This document shows, piece after piece, positions 14,761-15,349 of a stretch of 15,349 nt of DNA. The notes under the pieces were generated by a model. The model ran no database searches, had not been told where the DNA came from, and was given only the letters and a program-made list of their open reading frames with translations. Position numbers and translations under genes: made by a program. Within the stretch, counting starts at the first letter, position 1; each line of letters opens with the position of its first letter. This stretch comes from CAYVGO01 sp964450725 (GTDB lineage Bacteria; Bacteroidota; Bacteroidia; Bacteroidales; UBA932). Location of the stretch: contig CAYVGO010000053.1 in the NCBI GenBank assembly GCA_964450725.1, forward strand, positions 1 through 15,349, read 5' to 3'.

Positions 14761-14895
14761 ATGAAGCCAACGAAAACCGTTAAAAAGCCAATTGAAACCG
14801 GAGTTGCATTACTATCCCATTACTTTGATTTGGCTGGCAGGAGGTTTTTAAAGGTTTTTAAAGTGTTGATTTGCAAGCTCTCTATGGCTATTTAG
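14761..14895 (+). CDS. Possible 44-codon ORF upstream of the integrase (hypothetical)
   Basis: An ATG at 14761 opens 44 codons ending in TAG at 14893-14895. The product starts MKPTKTVKKPIETGV, which is Lys/Thr-rich, and continues through FDLAGRRFLKVFKVL to a Leu/Ile-rich end. I do not recognise it. The two direct repeats in this zone fall inside it: the 21-base period equals seven codons and yields KPTKTVK/KPIETGV, and the GGTTTTTAAA tandem lies under the RFLKVFKV part. It could be a small protein, a leader peptide or chance. It has no clear promoter. Confidence 0.22.
   Translation: MKPTKTVKKPIETGVALLSHYFDLAGRRFLKVFKVLICKLSMAI
14764..14800. repeat. Imperfect 16-bp direct repeat
   Basis: AAGCCAACGAAAACCG (14764-14779) and AAGCCAATTGAAACCG (14785-14800) agree at 13 of 16 positions with a 21-base period, two helical turns. 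Direct repeats in phase near an integrase gene can be arm-type binding sites of a tyrosine recombinase; this is inference. Confidence 0.5.
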
Positions 14896-14928
14896 TCCAC
14901 AAATATACCCGAATTTTCGGAAAGTGGA
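14896..14928. repeat. Inverted repeat with nested arms
   Basis: TCCAC (14896-14900) pairs with GTGGA (14924-14928), and inside it CCGAA (14909-14913) pairs with TTCGG (14916-14920) over a 2-base loop. There is no T run, so it is more likely a protein-binding or recombination site than a terminator. Confidence 0.5.
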
Positions 14929-15001
14929 TGAGATAGTACGAAAAAAGAAACAAATCGGATTCTGTTTCACTGATTGGCAGTGATTTGCGTATCGACGAAC
15001 A

Positions 15002-15042
15002 ACTCTACAAGTAATAATTTTGTCACTTAAAAAATGTAGAGT
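15002..15042 (+). promoter_or_regulatory. Integrase promoter -7 box inside a perfect inverted repeat
   Basis: ACTCTACA (15002-15009) and TGTAGAGT (15035-15042) are perfect 8-bp inverted arms, the second ending at the base before the integrase ATG. Between them TAATTTTG (15015-15022) matches the Bacteroidota -7 consensus TAnnTTTG. No -33 TTTG is found at the 19-base spacing; the nearest TTTG (14984-14987) is 27 bases away. The arrangement suggests an operator or integrase site controlling the promoter, or an mRNA hairpin hiding the start codon. Confidence 0.45.
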
Positions 15043-15349
15043 ATGAGATCGACCTTTAAAGTCCTATTTTATCTGAAACGCAATGCCCCAAAGAAAAACG
15101 CGCTTGTACCCGTAATGTGCCGTGTAACCGTAAACGGCAAAGTCTCCCAATTCAGTAGTAAACTGGATGTGGAAGAGAAATCATGGAATGTCAAGTTAGG
15201 CAGGGTATCCGGTCGCAGCATCGTGGCACAGGAAGCCAACCGTATGCTGGATAAAATCCGTGTGGGTATCAACAAAACCTATCAGGAGATATGCGACCGT
15301 GATAACTATGTAACCGCCGAGAAAGTGCGTAATGCTTTCTTAGGTATGG
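15043..15349 (+). CDS. Tyrosine recombinase/integrase of Bacteroides conjugative-element type, N-terminal part
   Basis: The first 102 codons are visible; the gene runs out of the window. The sequence starts MRSTFKVLFYLKRNAPKK, followed by LVPVMCRVTVNGKVSQFS, LDVEEKSWNV, AQEANRMLDKIRVGI and DNYVTAEKVRNAFLGM. This is the arm-DNA-binding domain (about 1-90) and the beginning of the SAM-like core-binding domain of integrases carried by Bacteroides conjugative transposons and related islands. The catalytic R-H-R-Y domain lies beyond the edge. Such enzymes integrate and excise the element at attachment sites. G+C is about 47 percent by hand count over 15061-15300, against 32 and 38 percent in 60-base samples of the left-end membrane protein and dnaG, in line with recent transfer. 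It points rightward, so the cargo would lie to the right. Confidence 0.9.
   Translation, partial: MRSTFKVLFYLKRNAPKKNALVPVMCRVTVNGKVSQFSSKLDVEEKSWNVKLGRVSGRSIVAQEANRMLDKIRVGINKTYQEICDRDNYVTAEKVRNAFLGM

Larger units (their letters stand above)
14649..15042. other. 394-bp intergenic zone: presumed left end of a mobile element
   Basis: No recognised gene or tRNA is present. Contents from left to right are the DUF4139 promoter (14674-14681), an imperfect 16-bp direct repeat (14764-14779 and 14785-14800), a 10-bp tandem repeat GGTTTTTAAA (14843-14862), a perfect CCGAA-TT-TTCGG hairpin with outer arms (14896-14928), TCACTG/CAGTGA (14967-14983), and an 8-bp inverted repeat around a -7 box (15002-15042). 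Such density just before an integrase gene suggests an attachment-site region. The exact element boundary cannot be set without the other end or an empty site. Confidence 0.55.

Noticed and set aside
14649..15042. tRNA gene as integration target
   Set aside because: No cloverleaf-like sequence or T-loop motif was seen on either strand of this stretch.
15069..15275. Minus-strand ORF of 68 codons
   Set aside because: It is antisense to the integrase, which has clear family motifs; the product has no recognisable features.

Overview
The window looks like a chromosomal segment of an AT-rich member of the Bacteroidales (Bacteroidota). Four things point there. Promoter-like sites match the Bacteroidota pattern (TTTG, 19 bases, TAnnTTTG); the one before rpsP is perfect. 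Ribosomal protein S16 carries the long Glu/Lys/Ala-rich tail usual in this phylum. The left-end glycosyltransferase and the right-end integrase both belong to families I know from Bacteroides-type genomes. Genes generally lack obvious Shine-Dalgarno sites. The genus cannot be fixed from the sequence.

Layout. Bases 1-2540 (+ strand) hold the end of a surface-polysaccharide cluster: the 3' part of a glycosyltransferase, an O-antigen ligase/polymerase-like membrane protein, a DUF2461 protein and the first 60 codons of a SAM-dependent methyltransferase. That last gene runs into a 100-N assembly gap (2541-2640). Bases 2641-2973 are a repeat-rich intergenic zone: six spacerless copies of a 23-bp minisatellite with a dyad core, then a second hairpin, then a REP-like hairpin framed by 19-bp direct repeats. 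A ROK-family sugar kinase-like gene follows (2974-4065) and ends at a strong intrinsic terminator.

The rest, up to 14648, is housekeeping on the minus strand in four units, read right to left: (i) DUF4139 exported protein, rpe, an LPG-synthase-TM membrane protein and coaD; (ii) rpsP alone, with its own promoter and terminator; (iii) prmC, recX and murB, with overlapping ends; (iv) an FtsB/DivIC-like division protein, a lipoate-protein ligase and dnaG, also tightly packed. Units iii and iv join envelope, division, replication and protein-modification functions, so each looks like a growth-linked operon.

From about 14700 to the right edge the character changes. A 394-bp stretch without a recognised gene holds short direct repeats, several perfect inverted repeats and one possible 44-codon ORF. 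It leads into the N-terminal third of a Bacteroides conjugative-transposon-type tyrosine recombinase (15043 onward, cut by the window edge). The integrase is clearly richer in G+C (113 of 240 bases by hand count) than the genes around it. I read this as the left end of an integrated mobile element; its cargo lies outside the window.

I do not see a complete new system. The parts most worth attention are the dyad-bearing 23-bp minisatellite at 2641-2778, which resembles in architecture the BrickBuilt MITE arrays of Porphyromonas gingivalis, and the repeat-dense integrase upstream region, where a perfect 8-bp inverted repeat encloses the probable -7 box of the integrase promoter.
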